Assembly (NCBI GenBank): GCA_004556965.1
Contig: SFFE01000008.1
Location: 1 to 64,000 of the forward strand
Length of the DNA stretch: 64,000 nucleotides
From: Clostridiales bacterium
GTDB lineage: Bacteria; Bacillota; Clostridia; Oscillospirales; Oscillospiraceae
Direction: 5' to 3'
Below, piece after piece: positions 6,432 through 16,351 of the stretch. The notes under the pieces were generated by a model. The model searched no databases. It was not told the DNA's origin and worked only from the letters and a program-made list of their open reading frames with translations. Position 1 is the first letter of the stretch. The number at the start of each line of letters is the position of its first letter. The translations under genes and the position numbers were made by a program.

Positions 6432-9380
6432 ATGGCAGAAAAAGACCTGAGAGAAAACCCTTTCAGAGATGAGATATTTAACTATTTCCTGAACCACGGT
6501 TTTGTGGAGGGCAAAAAGTCAGACTATGATTACAAGCATGCCCTTGACACCGCAAAGCTCTTTGAGTTTCTGGAAGATTCTCAAAAGGACGAGCTTGATA
6601 AATTCATAGCCACCTATGGAGCGGGCTGGCAGGCACGCTTTATAGACTTGCTGTGCAAAAAAATTGAAAACCGTGGTCTTCTTACCTCACTCAACGAGTG
6701 GGTGGAGGACTACGCCAGTGGAACAAAATTCAGCCTCGCTTTTTTCAAAGCGGGGCTTGAGTCCATGACCGAAAATCAGGCACAGTATGAGAAAAATATC
6801 TTCTCTATCCGTAGGGAGTTCAGCTTTGAGGACAAGCCCGAGCCTTACCGTGTTGATCTGGCTATCTTCCTCAACGGTATTCCCATTGCCATGATAGAGC
6901 TCAAGAAGCAGACCGCCGGGCAGAAGGCAGCTTTTGAAGGCACGAAGCAGTTCAGGACCACAAGAAACCCGGATGAGCTCATTTTCTCCTTTAACCGCAG
7001 AACCCTTGTCTATTTCACTCTTGATGAAATGGTAGCCTTTGTTACCACTCGTCTTGATAAGAAAGAAACCCGTTTCCTTCCCTATAACCGCGGCAGCGAG
7101 GACGACGGTGCCGGTAACCCGGTTGTTGCCGGAAAGCACTGTACCCATTACATTTGGGAAAACATCCTCCAGCGCGATATGTTGCTGCGCATCATCCGCG
7201 AATTTATGTTTATTGACGATGAAGGCAATATGATATTCCCGCGCTTTCATCAGCTTCGTGCTGTGCTGCGTTGCGAAAAGGATGTGCTTGAAAAGGGCGT
7301 AGGCGGTCGGTATCTGATCTGGCACAGTGCCGGCAGCGGCAAGACCAAGACAATAGCCTGGCTTGCCAAGAGACTCATCAACACCCCTGACATCAATTCG
7401 GTTATAGTCATCAGTGACCGCACAGTCATTGACGGTCAGCTTGGTACTGAGCTCAAGAACGTTGATGGACAGAAGGGTGTTGCCCAGCATATCGATACAA
7501 ACTCCAAAGACCTTCTGAAGCGTCTGAATGACGGCGGATATATCATTGTCACAACGCTGCAGAAGTTCCGCCCTATTCTCAATGAGATTCGCCAGTTCCC
7601 CACAAGAAACTATGCAATCATCATTGATGAGGCGCATTCTTCCACTGCGGGTAAATCCATGTCCAAGGCATCAGAGACCTTGACGGGTATGTCGCTTAAG
7701 GATGCAGCTGATTTGGATGCGGTATATGAGGATATGGAAGATGGACAAAACCAGCTTATCAAGTCCGCCAGCGCTATCCGTAACACAAGAAACGTAAGTT
7801 ATTTTGCTTTTACCGCCACACCGAAAAAAGAGACCATGGAGCTTTTCGGAACCCGTACCGAAATCGGTAAAAGCTATTTTGATAAATATTCCATGAAGCA
7901 GGCAATTGAGGAGCGGTTTATACTGAATCCTCTGCTTTGCTATACCAGTTATTCGGATTCTTACCGCATTGAAAAGAAAAAGGAAGACGATACCGAGTAT
8001 GACAGCGCCAAAGCTCAGGCAGCAATACTCAATTACGTCACCACGTCTCCGGAAGTAATTGATACAAAAACACAGCTTATGCTGGATGACTTCATTGAGC
8101 GCAGACTGAGTTGGCTTGGTGGCAAGGCCAAGGCTATGATTATTACACCTTCCAGAAAGCATGCGGTTTGCTACAAGCTGGCTGTGGACGCATATCTGAA
8201 AAAGCGCGGCTGCGCGTTCCGCTCATGTGTTGCGTTCACCGGTACCATTGAGCTTGACGGTATAAAGTACACGGAGGAAAACATGAACAGGGAGTTCATG
8301 GAAAACGGTGTGCCCTATGATATCAAGGCTATTATCCGCAACAACGATGATTTGCGTATTGTAATTGTGGCGGACAAACTCCAGACCGGCTTTGATGAAA
8401 ATAAGCTTTGCGTCATGTACATTGATAAAAAGCTGGGCAGCGGAGTCAAGGCCGTTCAGACCATTTCCAGACTCAACAGGCCTGCAAAGAACAAGCGTAC
8501 CTTCGTAATGGATTTTGTAAACAACACGGCTGAGATCAAGGCCTTCTTTACTCAGTATTATGGCGGAGACCTTTATCTGCCCACGGAGAATGAGACTGAC
8601 CCCAACATCCTCTTTGCAAAGCGTGACCATATTCTTGATTACTGTGTAATCACCATGCTGGACATAAAAAAACTGTATGAGCTTATTTCTTCCGAGGAAG
8701 AGAACAGCGGACAGCTTACATCCCTTCTCGCAAGCATTGCCCGTAATTACAAAAGTCTCGATGACAACAAGAAAAAGCTGTTTCTTGCGGAGCTCAAAAA
8801 GTTCAGTAAGCTTTTTTACTACATTTCTGCGGTATATAACACATGGAACCCTGAAATGGAGCAGATAGCAGTTGTTTTCTCTGTTGTTTATAACGTGCTT
8901 TATGAGCCAGATAACACTGAGGCAATTGACCCGGCAGAGCTTGTAGAGTTGGTTGAGTTCTCTACCAAGCTGGCACAGAAAGACCTGACTATAGAGCTTC
9001 AGGCTGAGGATCAGGCTTTTGAGGGCATATCTACAGATGTAGCGGCAGCAGACAAAACCTTCTCCATGATTGATGAGATTATTGAGAAGTTCAATCTCCG
9101 CTATGCTGATGCAGATGTGATTATCAAGAATATCATGACTACTCTCAGTGACGACGAAGATCTGCACTCCAATGTCAGAGACAGCAGCCCCAGCGCTTAT
9201 GAGGCGGTTGTTGATGAGCGTATTGATTCTACAATAATGGACGGCATGTTCAGCAGCATGATGGCCGGCGATTCCGAGCGTGCCGAGTTTTTCTCCGAGC
9301 TCAGCGAAAACAGACCTATAAAGATGCAGATCAGGAACTCTATTATCAGAAAGATTAAGGATTTGCTGTTGAGTGCGTGA
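6432..9380 (+). CDS. hsdR: Type I restriction enzyme, R subunit (translocase/nuclease)
   Basis: HsdR pumps DNA using ATP and cuts it far from the recognition site. An N-terminal PD-(D/E)xK nuclease is visible as D142 followed by E156-L-K158. The helicase core has Walker A HSAGSGKTKT (298-307), DEAH (399-402), FTATP and the C-terminal motif QTISRLNRP. At 982 residues it is full length. It has a good GGAGGAAATACC ribosome site and is separated from the TIR-like gene by about 50 nt. Together with hsdM and hsdS it makes a complete type I system. Confidence 0.97.
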   Translation: MAEKDLRENPFRDEIFNYFLNHGFVEGKKSDYDYKHALDTAKLFEFLEDSQKDELDKFIATYGAGWQARFIDLLCKKIENRGLLTSLNEWVEDYASGTKFSLAFFKAGLESMTENQAQYEKNIFSIRREFSFEDKPEPYRVDLAIFLNGIPIAMIELKKQTAGQKAAFEGTKQFRTTRNPDELIFSFNRRTLVYFTLDEMVAFVTTRLDKKETRFLPYNRGSEDDGAGNPVVAGKHCTHYIWENILQRDMLLRIIREFMFIDDEGNMIFPRFHQLRAVLRCEKDVLEKGVGGRYLIWHSAGSGKTKTIAWLAKRLINTPDINSVIVISDRTVIDGQLGTELKNVDGQKGVAQHIDTNSKDLLKRLNDGGYIIVTTLQKFRPILNEIRQFPTRNYAIIIDEAHSSTAGKSMSKASETLTGMSLKDAADLDAVYEDMEDGQNQLIKSASAIRNTRNVSYFAFTATPKKETMELFGTRTEIGKSYFDKYSMKQAIEERFILNPLLCYTSYSDSYRIEKKKEDDTEYDSAKAQAAILNYVTTSPEVIDTKTQLMLDDFIERRLSWLGGKAKAMIITPSRKHAVCYKLAVDAYLKKRGCAFRSCVAFTGTIELDGIKYTEENMNREFMENGVPYDIKAIIRNNDDLRIVIVADKLQTGFDENKLCVMYIDKKLGSGVKAVQTISRLNRPAKNKRTFVMDFVNNTAEIKAFFTQYYGGDLYLPTENETDPNILFAKRDHILDYCVITMLDIKKLYELISSEEENSGQLTSLLASIARNYKSLDDNKKKLFLAELKKFSKLFYYISAVYNTWNPEMEQIAVVFSVVYNVLYEPDNTEAIDPAELVELVEFSTKLAQKDLTIELQAEDQAFEGISTDVAAADKTFSMIDEIIEKFNLRYADADVIIKNIMTTLSDDEDLHSNVRDSSPSAYEAVVDERIDSTIMDGMFSSMMAGDSERAEFFSELSENRPIKMQIRNSIIRKIKDLLLSA

Positions 9381-9769
9381 TAGATTGATATTGACGGGGT
9401 AATACAAATGAAGATTCGATTATTACATTCCGCTCATTTTACGAATTTGACCATTCATCCGCATTCTGTATTCTGTATAGACGAGTTCATTGAAGAGGTA
9501 TGGCGAAAGAACAGGAAACATCGAACCGGCCTTGTAGTGAGATTCTAGCCATTGTGCCTTATGAATAAGTAATTCTGAGAAAATAGCTACACAACATAAC
9601 CTGCAGAGTTATCGAAGGCGGCAAAATGAAGATCGCCTGTGAATTATGCCGATTTGAGAGCGGTTTTGCCATAGGTATAATAAATGAAGTACTTTTCTTG
9701 GATAGGGACTGGAACAGAATCATCCCAAAGTTATTTCAACCATAGCAAATTGAGGAGGGACACCGGCCA
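9381..9769 (+). other. Gap between hsdR and sbcD with two tiny ORFs
   Basis: No recognisable gene. Two short reading frames are possible: 9408-9548 (46 residues, starting MKIRLLHSAH) and 9626-9745 (39 residues, starting MKIACELCRFES, with an AAGGCGG upstream). The first begins like a distorted SbcD start (MRILHTSDWH) and may be a decayed duplication. Neither can be assigned. No convincing terminator is seen. Confidence 0.35.
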
Positions 9770-10897
9770 ATGAGAATATTACACACATCTGACTGGCATC
9801 TCGGGATGCCGTTGAAGCTTGGAACGATGATCGCAGATCAGCAGTATTTTCTTGACCAACTGTATTCGATTATCGAAGAATATGACGTCAATGCCGTGAT
9901 ATGTGCCGGAGATATCTATGACAGCAGCGTGACAAACGCCGAGGCTATTGAACTCTACAGCAGTGCTATCACCAAAATCTGCAAAGAACTCGGGAAAAAG
10001 ATGATCGTTATTGCCGGCAACCACGATAGCGGGGCACGGCTTGCCTCCGGTCGGGAACTCCTGGAGATGGCGGGACTGTATGTATCCGGAAAGATCGTTA
10101 AGGATACTCGGCCTGTCTCTATTGGAAATGCAGATATCTATCCAATTCCATTCTTCAATCGGGACGAAGTCATTGCCTTCTACCCAGATAAGAAATCTGA
10201 AATCCCCTCACAAGAGGCGGCTACAAAAGTTCTCTGTGACCACATCCGAGAGTCGATGGATCCCTCACGGGTAAACATCATCGTCTCACATGCGTTTATC
10301 ACTTCGGCAGAACTCTCGGATTCAGATCGCGCAGCTCAGGTCGGGCAAGCGACTTCTGTATCTAAAGATGTTTTTGACGGGTTCGACTACGTCGCACTCG
10401 GACATATCCACAAGCCACAGGCAATCACGGAAACGATAAGATATTCCGGTTCCCCTATCAAGTATTCCTTCGGTGCTGAGGAAACTCAGGTCAAACAGGT
10501 TCTTATATACGATACGAACTCAAAAGAGATCACATCGGTCGCACTCAATATGCTTCATGACAGGAAGAGTCTTTCCGGGACTTATGAAGAAATCAGTGTA
10601 ATGGACAGTATTGAGAACTGCTACCTGAAGGTCACTGTTACAGACAGAATCGCCAGTTTGGAACTGCTTTCAGAACTCAGGGAAAAGTTTCCATGTATCC
10701 TGGAACTCTATGGAATGGCTTATGAAGGTTCGGGTGCTGAGACAAGCATCACGATTGACGAGCTTACCAAGCTCGATGAGACGGATATTATGATACGCTT
10801 TCTTGAGGAGCAGTATCATTTCACCCCGAGCAAGGATCAGATCAATCTCTACAAAGAAGTAGTAAAGAGCATTGGAGAGGAGGCGGACTTGGGATGA
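9770..10897 (+). CDS. sbcD: DNA double-strand-break nuclease subunit SbcD
   Basis: SbcD is the Mre11-type Mn-dependent phosphoesterase of the SbcCD complex, which opens hairpins and trims DNA ends. All metal-binding motifs are visible: HTSDWHLG (5-12), GDIYDS with D48, GNHD (83-86), SHAF, and GHIHKPQ. The start follows GAGGAGGGA. The last 4 nt overlap sbcC. Located right after a restriction system, it may help clear cut foreign DNA, but housekeeping repair is equally possible. Confidence 0.96.
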   Translation: MRILHTSDWHLGMPLKLGTMIADQQYFLDQLYSIIEEYDVNAVICAGDIYDSSVTNAEAIELYSSAITKICKELGKKMIVIAGNHDSGARLASGRELLEMAGLYVSGKIVKDTRPVSIGNADIYPIPFFNRDEVIAFYPDKKSEIPSQEAATKVLCDHIRESMDPSRVNIIVSHAFITSAELSDSDRAAQVGQATSVSKDVFDGFDYVALGHIHKPQAITETIRYSGSPIKYSFGAEETQVKQVLIYDTNSKEITSVALNMLHDRKSLSGTYEEISVMDSIENCYLKVTVTDRIASLELLSELREKFPCILELYGMAYEGSGAETSITIDELTKLDETDIMIRFLEEQYHFTPSKDQINLYKEVVKSIGEEADLG

Positions 10898-13551
10898 AAC
10901 CGATCTCTGTACGATTCAAATGCTTCGGTCCTTATATGGAAGAACAGACTGTAGATTTCGAGAAACTTAGCAACAATGGGATATTCCTTATTTGTGGAGA
11001 AACTGGATCAGGTAAAACCACCATCCTAGACGCGATCTGCTATGCTCTGTTTGGCAAATCCAGCGGTGGTCTCCGGCAGGGAATCGAAGTGATGCGCTGT
11101 AAATCGGCAAAAAAGGCGGATAAGACCATTGTAGAATACATTTTTGAATGCAATGGAAACAGATACAGATTCCATCGTGAGTTGAGGTATGGCACGAAGA
11201 ATCTGATAGAGGAAGATGGGTGTGAGATACTCCAAAATGACGAGTTTGTACCCATATTTCAGAATCCGAAGGCGACCGTTGTAAACAAAAAAGCCGAGGA
11301 AATCCTCGGCCTCACGTATGATCAGTTCTGCCAGGTCGTTATGCTCCCCCAGGGTAAATTCGAAAGATTGCTTGTTTCCAATTCAGAGGAGAAGGAAAAA
11401 ATCCTTACTAGCCTTTTTCACGCAGACAAGTGGAATTACATTGTCCTTGGTGTAAAGGCAAAAGTTGACGAGAAAACTAAGCGTCTGGAAAAAGAACTGG
11501 CAGATATACAAGGCCAGTTGCGTGTTTACGCATGCACTTCTGTCGATGAGTTGAAAGAAAGAATCGCTGCTTTGGAAGAAGAGGTTGATTCTCTCACAAC
11601 GGATGTTCAGAATGCAGAACAGCTCAAGCTACAAACGACAAAGGCTTACGAAGACGCCATAAAAGACAATGAGGTTTTCACTGCGCTGGAAGACTGCCGC
11701 AAAAAATTAGAATCGTTCAAACAGCAGGCAGAAGAGTTTAGTCGTAGACGAAACTCTTTGAAGCTGTCTGAAGCAGCAGATGCCATCCGGGAGATATATA
11801 CAGCATATTCCGGTGAAAAAGATAATGCTGATACTGCCAAGCAGGATTTAGAAGATGCAGAGGTTGCCCTGTCTGAAGCCGAGAGATCGGATAAAGCCGC
11901 TCGAAAGGCAAAAGAACTGCATGATGCCGGTAGGGCTTCCTATGAAGCAGATAAAGAATCTCTCATCAGGCTCAAGGACGCTAGAGGGGTTTATGCCGGA
12001 ATAGGCGAAAAGAAAAAAGCGGCGGAGGATGCCGCTAAAGAGGAAAAGAAAAAGAAAAAAAAGGCCGATGACGCAAAAAAAGCGTATGAAACTGCTCGTG
12101 GTCAATGGGAGAAAGCCAAGACGGCAAACGATGATGCTGTTGGAGCCTACCTTGATGTAAGCAAGAAGTATGCGGCAAACATTGCAGGGAACTTAGCTTC
12201 TAAGCTTGAGGATGGAACCCCATGCCCTGTCTGCGGAAGCACACAGCATCCTGCTCCAGCAGTGCTTCCTGAAGGTGTTTCGGTATCCGAGGATGATGTA
12301 GAAACCGCCAACCAAGCAATGCAGAACACAAGTGAGACGCTCACTACTGCTAAGACTGTGATGGATGATGCGGAGGGCAAAAACTCGAATGCTGCAGAGG
12401 CCTTTGCTGCAGCCCAAAGTGCCCTGATCGCCGCAAAGACTGCATATGAGCTTTCGCTTGAGAACACTTTCGAGGGTATCGATGATTCGAAATCTTTGGA
12501 AGCTGAGATCAAAAAGGTTGAGGGCAGAATATCTGCCTTTGAGCAGGCAGAAAAAACCGTAGCAGACGGCATCAACGCTGCTACATCCGCGCTTAGTGCT
12601 GCAAAGCAGCGAAAAACTGATGCTCTCTCAAAAGAGTCATCTGCGAGAGAGAAGATGGTCGCTGAAGCCAAAAAGTGGGCCGCGGCGCTCGCTAAAAAAG
12701 GTTTCTCGGATGAAGCGGCGTTTGTGGCCTCATTGAAGGACAAAGAAATCCTTGTTTCGGAGCGAAGTGCGATTGCAACCTATGATGCTGATCTAAGAAC
12801 CGCACAAAAGGCCTTTGATGAACAGCAAAAGAAGACCGATGGCCTCGTAGCCCCGGAAATGAAGGCATTGCAGGATGCTAAAACGCACGCTGAGAGTGCC
12901 TGGAAAGAGGAAAATGATACTCTCACCACTGCTTCTCAAAAATCAAAGGATATGCAGAAGCTGTATGAGTCACTTTCTAAGCGCTGGGAGAAGTATCAGG
13001 TTGAAAAAACAATTGCCGATTCAAATACCGATTTTGCGAGAAAACTTAACTCCAGCACGGGACTGAGTCTGCAGCGATATGTGCTTGGAATCATGTTAAC
13101 ATCCATCACAGTCGCGGCGAATCAACTCTTAAAGACTGTCCGCGGTGGCAGATACCAGCTTTATAGACGCTATGAGTCATCCGGCAGAGCCCTCAAAGCA
13201 GGTCTTGAGCTTGACGTGTTGGATACAAGTAACGGTGAAAAGCGAAGTGTTACAACGCTTTCTGGTGGAGAAAAGTTCCTCCTGGCTTTGAGCCTTGCCA
13301 TTGGTCTATCGACTGTTGTGCAAGCACAGAGCGGCGGTACAAGACTGGACGCAATGTTCATCGATGAAGGCTTTGGATCCCTTGATTCTGAATGCATTAA
13401 TGACGCTATGAGTATTCTCCAGGGCATTCAGAAAAGCCATGGTTTAGTTGGAATCATCTCCCACGTTGAGAAACTATCTGAGATCATTCCGACAAGGCTT
13501 GAAGTCGTTACTTCGGCCGATGGAAACCACATCAAGCCTATAATTGCCTGA
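10894..13551 (+). CDS. sbcC: SMC-like ATPase SbcC
   Basis: SbcC (Rad50-type) is the ATP-driven partner that controls access of DNA to SbcD. It has Walker A GETGSGKT (35-42), two long coiled-coil arms rich in Ala, Lys and Glu, and a zinc hook CPVC (444-447) at the tip. The ABC signature LSGGEKF starts at 789 and Walker B IDEGFGSLD has D824. At 885 residues it is somewhat shorter than the E. coli protein because of shorter arms, which is common in Firmicutes. Confidence 0.96.
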   Translation: MKPISVRFKCFGPYMEEQTVDFEKLSNNGIFLICGETGSGKTTILDAICYALFGKSSGGLRQGIEVMRCKSAKKADKTIVEYIFECNGNRYRFHRELRYGTKNLIEEDGCEILQNDEFVPIFQNPKATVVNKKAEEILGLTYDQFCQVVMLPQGKFERLLVSNSEEKEKILTSLFHADKWNYIVLGVKAKVDEKTKRLEKELADIQGQLRVYACTSVDELKERIAALEEEVDSLTTDVQNAEQLKLQTTKAYEDAIKDNEVFTALEDCRKKLESFKQQAEEFSRRRNSLKLSEAADAIREIYTAYSGEKDNADTAKQDLEDAEVALSEAERSDKAARKAKELHDAGRASYEADKESLIRLKDARGVYAGIGEKKKAAEDAAKEEKKKKKKADDAKKAYETARGQWEKAKTANDDAVGAYLDVSKKYAANIAGNLASKLEDGTPCPVCGSTQHPAPAVLPEGVSVSEDDVETANQAMQNTSETLTTAKTVMDDAEGKNSNAAEAFAAAQSALIAAKTAYELSLENTFEGIDDSKSLEAEIKKVEGRISAFEQAEKTVADGINAATSALSAAKQRKTDALSKESSAREKMVAEAKKWAAALAKKGFSDEAAFVASLKDKEILVSERSAIATYDADLRTAQKAFDEQQKKTDGLVAPEMKALQDAKTHAESAWKEENDTLTTASQKSKDMQKLYESLSKRWEKYQVEKTIADSNTDFARKLNSSTGLSLQRYVLGIMLTSITVAANQLLKTVRGGRYQLYRRYESSGRALKAGLELDVLDTSNGEKRSVTTLSGGEKFLLALSLAIGLSTVVQAQSGGTRLDAMFIDEGFGSLDSECINDAMSILQGIQKSHGLVGIISHVEKLSEIIPTRLEVVTSADGNHIKPIIA

Positions 13552-13587
13552 CAGCTTGATAACGCATCTGAGCAAGAACGTGTTTAG

Positions 13588-13893
13588 TTGTTTCTATATT
13601 TTCAATGCCGGAGAATCAGGCATTTCTACAGGAAAAAAAGAATTAAAAAGGCTTATCACATTGACGAAGGAAACCGATTCGGCTTATTTGGAAAAGCGAA
13701 ACATTCCGGAAACTATGCCCCGACCGGTGCATATGATTTCTCCGAGTGGAAGGACTGCTTTGACGATGATATCTGATCAATATACGAGCACCTTCATGAA
13801 GACTTGCTGTACACGAACGAGAAGCAAGAATTTGCAGTTGCTGTACAGACCTTCGAAAAAATCAGCGCACTGTTTGCCGATATTGGAGAATAA
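13588..13893 (+). pseudogene. Unidentified broken gene with in-frame TGA
   Basis: One frame reads as sensible protein on both sides of a TGA at about 13774-13776: NRFGLFGKAKHSGNYAPTG...EWKDCFDDDI, stop, then SIYEHLHEDLLYTNEKQEF... and ends at TAA. The continuity across the stop suggests a small gene inactivated by a nonsense mutation. No family recognised. A strong hairpin follows. Confidence 0.45.
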
Positions 13894-13912
13894 ACCATTA
13901 AAGACTTTTAAT

Positions 13913-13946
13913 GAGGCCGCATTGGGGCTGTCCCCGATGCGGCCTC
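13913..13946 (+). terminator. Strong GC hairpin
   Basis: A 15-bp stem with one mismatch (GAGGCCGCATTGGGG against CCCCGATGCGGCCTC) and a CTGT loop. It likely ends the sbcDC-region transcript, though only a weak AT stretch follows. Confidence 0.55.
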
Positions 13947-14035
13947 GTGCTATATAATCCCCATGAAGGAGGTGATGCCTATGATTGTCCTTGCCTGATT
14001 TGGAAATCAAATAAAGATAAAGGAGGAAAAATACC

Positions 14036-15517
14036 ATGATTTCCAAAGACCAGTTTTTAGAGCTAAAGCACCTGAAATCACTGGGTGTACCCACAACGAC
14101 GATCGCAAAGAAAATCGGAATATCCGTGCCGAACGCCAACAAGTGGCTGCGGCTGGACGAGGAAGCCTTCGAGAATTACCTACGGAACAACACGCCGTAT
14201 CTCGAACAGTACCGCGCCTTCATCATCAGCATCCTGAAAATCTGCCCACAGACGCCGGCAACCAATATCATGTATCGGATCAAGGACCAGTTTCCGGACT
14301 TCAACTGCAAGAAAACGACCTTCTTCAGATACGTGAAAGATCTGCGGGAGCAGACCGGCTACATTAAGCCATCGGAACGTCCCACATCCTTCCGCGAGGA
14401 AACCCCGCCGGGCTATGAGGCGCAAGTGGACTTCGGGCAGTTCAAAATGAAGGACATGTACGACCGCAACATCCGTGTGTACTTCTTCTGCATGGTGCTG
14501 TCATACAGTCGGATGCGCTTCGTGTATTTCAGCCGTGAACCTTTCCGTACAAAGACCGCCCTTGACGCCCACAAGTTTGCCTTCCGGTATTTTGGCGGCA
14601 GAACACAGACAATCCTATATGACCAGGATAGGCTGTTTGTTATCAGCGAAAAGTACGGCAATATCATACTGGTGCCGGAGTTTGAAGACTTTGTACGTAA
14701 GGCCGGTTTTAGCGTTGTACTCTGCCACAAGAGCGACCCGCAGACGAAAGGCAAGGTTGAGAGCTTCGTTCGCTATGTAAAAGAAGGCTTTTTGCAGGGC
14801 AGGCTGTATACCGGTATAGATTCCTTGAACAGCGCGGCATTGGAGTGGCTGGATAAGGAGTGCAACGGGACTACCCATGAGCGCACACGGAAAGCGCCGA
14901 GGGAATTGTTCCGGGAGGAATCCAAACATCTGACCAAAGTACAGACCGAGGATACTGAGGTGGCGATCCGCGCGGTATCGGACAAGCACGCTGTTATATA
15001 CGATTGGAGCAAATATGAGCTGCCACATTCCCGTGTGAAACAGTATGACACGATACGCATAGAAGAAAACGACGGCCTGCTTATGTTCTACAAAGCAGAC
15101 ACCGGCGAGCTGATCCACAAGTGCCGCAAATCCGCTGAAGAAGGCGGAGACATTCCATACAAAGACGATGCAATAGACATGGAAACGGTTGGAGAAAACG
15201 CATTGCGCCGTGTATTCGATGATGTGGAAGACATCGAGAGTTTCATCGCCATGCTCCGTGAACAGAACGGCAGGTATGCAAATTCACAGATGAACAAAAT
15301 AGTCTCGTTGGCGAAGGTATACACCGTCGATCAAGTGGAATCTGCCATACTGTATTGTATCAGGGTGAAGAAATGCTCACTCAATGAGGTTCAGGCATAT
15401 TTGCTTTACCGCTACGGCCTCGGCATGGCGAAACGAAAGATGACGGAAAGCACGTTTTATCACTGCAAAAAGCGTGCGGAAGAAATTGCGGAGGAACAGA
15501 ATGGCAGACTTGATTGA
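14036..15517 (+). CDS. istA: IS21-family transposase IstA
   Basis: IstA is the DDE transposase that cuts and joins the element ends. The N-terminus has a helix-turn-helix (SLGVPTTTIAKKIGISVPNANKWLR). The catalytic triad is seen in VDFGQF, YDQDRL and GKVESFV, the usual DDE spacing for the family. At 493 residues the length is normal. It has an AAAGGAGGAAAAA ribosome site and overlaps istB by 17 nt. Confidence 0.93.
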   Translation: MISKDQFLELKHLKSLGVPTTTIAKKIGISVPNANKWLRLDEEAFENYLRNNTPYLEQYRAFIISILKICPQTPATNIMYRIKDQFPDFNCKKTTFFRYVKDLREQTGYIKPSERPTSFREETPPGYEAQVDFGQFKMKDMYDRNIRVYFFCMVLSYSRMRFVYFSREPFRTKTALDAHKFAFRYFGGRTQTILYDQDRLFVISEKYGNIILVPEFEDFVRKAGFSVVLCHKSDPQTKGKVESFVRYVKEGFLQGRLYTGIDSLNSAALEWLDKECNGTTHERTRKAPRELFREESKHLTKVQTEDTEVAIRAVSDKHAVIYDWSKYELPHSRVKQYDTIRIEENDGLLMFYKADTGELIHKCRKSAEEGGDIPYKDDAIDMETVGENALRRVFDDVEDIESFIAMLREQNGRYANSQMNKIVSLAKVYTVDQVESAILYCIRVKKCSLNEVQAYLLYRYGLGMAKRKMTESTFYHCKKRAEEIAEEQNGRLD

Positions 15518-16178
15518 ACTATACGAAAAAGCACGGCTGCTGAACCTACAAAACCTCGCACACGGAAAGATCGACCTGAATCAAGAGACTGTGTCCAACA
15601 TAGATTATCTGGATTACATCCTGAGTCAGGAACTGGAGCTGCGCAGACAGGCAGCCATAAAGCGTCACACCAATGCAAGCAGATTGCCGAAAAAGGATTT
15701 CAATCCGTCGAGGCTCAAGCCCGGTATCGCGTGGCAGGTGGAGCAACTCGAAAACATGCAGTGGATCGACGAAGGGCAGAACCTTGTTATCATCGGGAAA
15801 TGCGATACAGGAAAAACCACACTGGCAGCGCATATAGGCCAGATCGCCCTGCGGAAGAAAGAGACTGTCTATTACTGCAACATCGAAGAATTCCTGCGCG
15901 TCATCAAGAACAAGGACAAGTCCCGCAAAACGGAGATCATATACCGTTATATGCTGGACTGCTCAGTCATTATCATCGACGATGTAATGTATGCCAACAT
16001 CATGCCGGAGGACTTACCGCTATTTTACCGTGCAGTCAGCTTCCTCAATGAAGAACGAAGCCTTATTATCATTACGAACCGCGAACTGTCCGGCTGGATC
16101 AACGCGGCGGAAGACACACATCTGATGCAGACCTTAGTGGATCGCATAACAGCAAACAGCCAGATCGTCAGGCTGTAA
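15501..16178 (+). CDS. istB: IS21-family helper ATPase IstB
   Basis: IstB is a DnaC-like AAA+ ATPase that forms decamers on DNA and activates IstA at the chosen target. Walker A is GKCDTGKTTLA, where a Cys and Asp replace the usual Gly/Pro residues, and Walker B is IIIDDV. The ATG lies inside istA after GCGGAGGAAC. At 225 residues it is slightly shorter than typical (about 250), but both ends look complete. Confidence 0.92.
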   Translation: MADLIELYEKARLLNLQNLAHGKIDLNQETVSNIDYLDYILSQELELRRQAAIKRHTNASRLPKKDFNPSRLKPGIAWQVEQLENMQWIDEGQNLVIIGKCDTGKTTLAAHIGQIALRKKETVYYCNIEEFLRVIKNKDKSRKTEIIYRYMLDCSVIIIDDVMYANIMPEDLPLFYRAVSFLNEERSLIIITNRELSGWINAAEDTHLMQTLVDRITANSQIVRL

Positions 16179-16351
16179 ACAAAACGGAGCTAAAGTGTCC
16201 GTTGGCCAAATAAGAATGAACGAATAAACTTGAAAACAATATCTTCGAATGAAGATTGAAAATATAGGGGTATAACCATTCCCAATGATTTTTGAAAACC
16301 CTTAACTTATCCGTAACGTTTTAGCCAGGGGGTAGGGGGATGTAAATCTCC

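Larger units (their letters stand above)
14036..16178 (+). mobile_element. IS21-family insertion sequence (istA-istB)
   Basis: The two overlapping genes istA and istB are the defining pair of the IS21 family. I could not identify matching terminal inverted repeats, so the limits given are those of the genes only. The element sits between the sbcDC locus and a recombinase gene whose 5' end is missing, so it may have caused or followed that truncation. Confidence 0.85.

Noticed and set aside
13774..13776. TGA as selenocysteine codon
   Set aside because: No SECIS-like hairpin directly downstream, no redox motif around the codon, and no recognised selenoprotein family.
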